From: Desmonostoc muscorum LEGE 12446
Lineage (GTDB): Bacteria; Cyanobacteriota; Cyanobacteriia; Cyanobacteriales; Nostocaceae
Direction: 5' to 3'
Assembly: GCF_015207005.2 (NCBI RefSeq)
Contig: NZ_JADEXS020000001.1
Location: 2,170,001-2,234,000 of the forward strand
DNA: 64,000 nucleotides
The notes under the pieces are model-generated. The model ran no database searches. It saw only the letters and a program-made list of their open reading frames with translations, and was not told the DNA's origin. Made by a program: the position numbers and the translations under genes. Below are positions 63,960-64,000 of the stretch, in pieces (position 1 is the first letter of the stretch; each line of letters opens with the position of its first letter).

Positions 63960-64000
63960 AGGAATTACCTCTTTAATTTTTGACTTTATGTCTTGTATTC
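63960..64000. other. right edge
   Basis: Only the upstream leader of the pirA-like gene (minus strand) is present; nothing else can be judged. Confidence 0.5.

Overview
The window looks like a chromosomal segment of a filamentous, heterocyst-type cyanobacterium (Nostoc/Anabaena group). Evidence: cyanobacterial photosynthesis genes (psbU, chlG, petP, a btpA-like gene, a PucC-family gene, a heme oxygenase), dense HIP1 octamers (GCGATCGC), short tandem repeats (GGGCATA heptamers, TTTGTCC and AATGACT arrays), and a gene set resembling the hormogonium polysaccharide (hps) genes. No rRNA, tRNA, CRISPR array or intact insertion sequence was seen.

Layout. 0.6-3 kb: psbU and nadB. 3-9 kb: a small secreted protein, a CHASE2-PAS-GGDEF diguanylate cyclase, a VKOR-DsbA fusion and a BtpA-like protein. 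9.9-12.9 kb: rimO and a DEAD-box helicase (probably crhB). 13.2-20.1 kb: an accessory stretch with a Uma2 protein, an aldo/keto reductase, a large D-QxK nuclease-NACHT protein without HIP1 sites, and an Rpn-like nuclease. 20.4-28.3 kb: housekeeping and photosynthesis genes (PucC-like carrier, inositol-phosphatase family, alcohol dehydrogenase, chlG, a Get3-like ATPase, petP). 28.5-30.8 kb: three tandem Uma2 genes; the middle one carries two in-frame stops and is a pseudogene. 31.0-43.8 kb: a polysaccharide export/synthesis cluster (Wzm/Wzt transporter, two methyltransferases, several glycosyltransferases, dTDP-rhamnose genes rfbA, rfbC, rfbD but no rfbB). 43.9-53.9 kb: comB, a BlaI/M56-protease pair, rbp-rpsU, mutS2, a heme oxygenase and glmM. 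54.2-60.3 kb: a second polysaccharide cluster, hpsL-N-O-P-like. 60.5-64 kb: a SulP transporter, a 1-Cys peroxiredoxin, another Uma2 gene and a 51-residue gene resembling pirA.

The strongest candidates for new biology are the stand-alone nuclease-NACHT protein (a probable NLR-like antiphage sensor), the Uma2 genes that share a coiled coil and a short C-terminal tail, and coding sequence rewritten by small repeats. Examples of the last are a repeat-derived segment beside the Walker B motif of MutS2, a 92-bp inverted-repeat element that supplies the C-terminus of a glycosyltransferase, and heptamer repeats that supply the nadB stop codon. All family assignments were made by reading the sequence; no database search was run.
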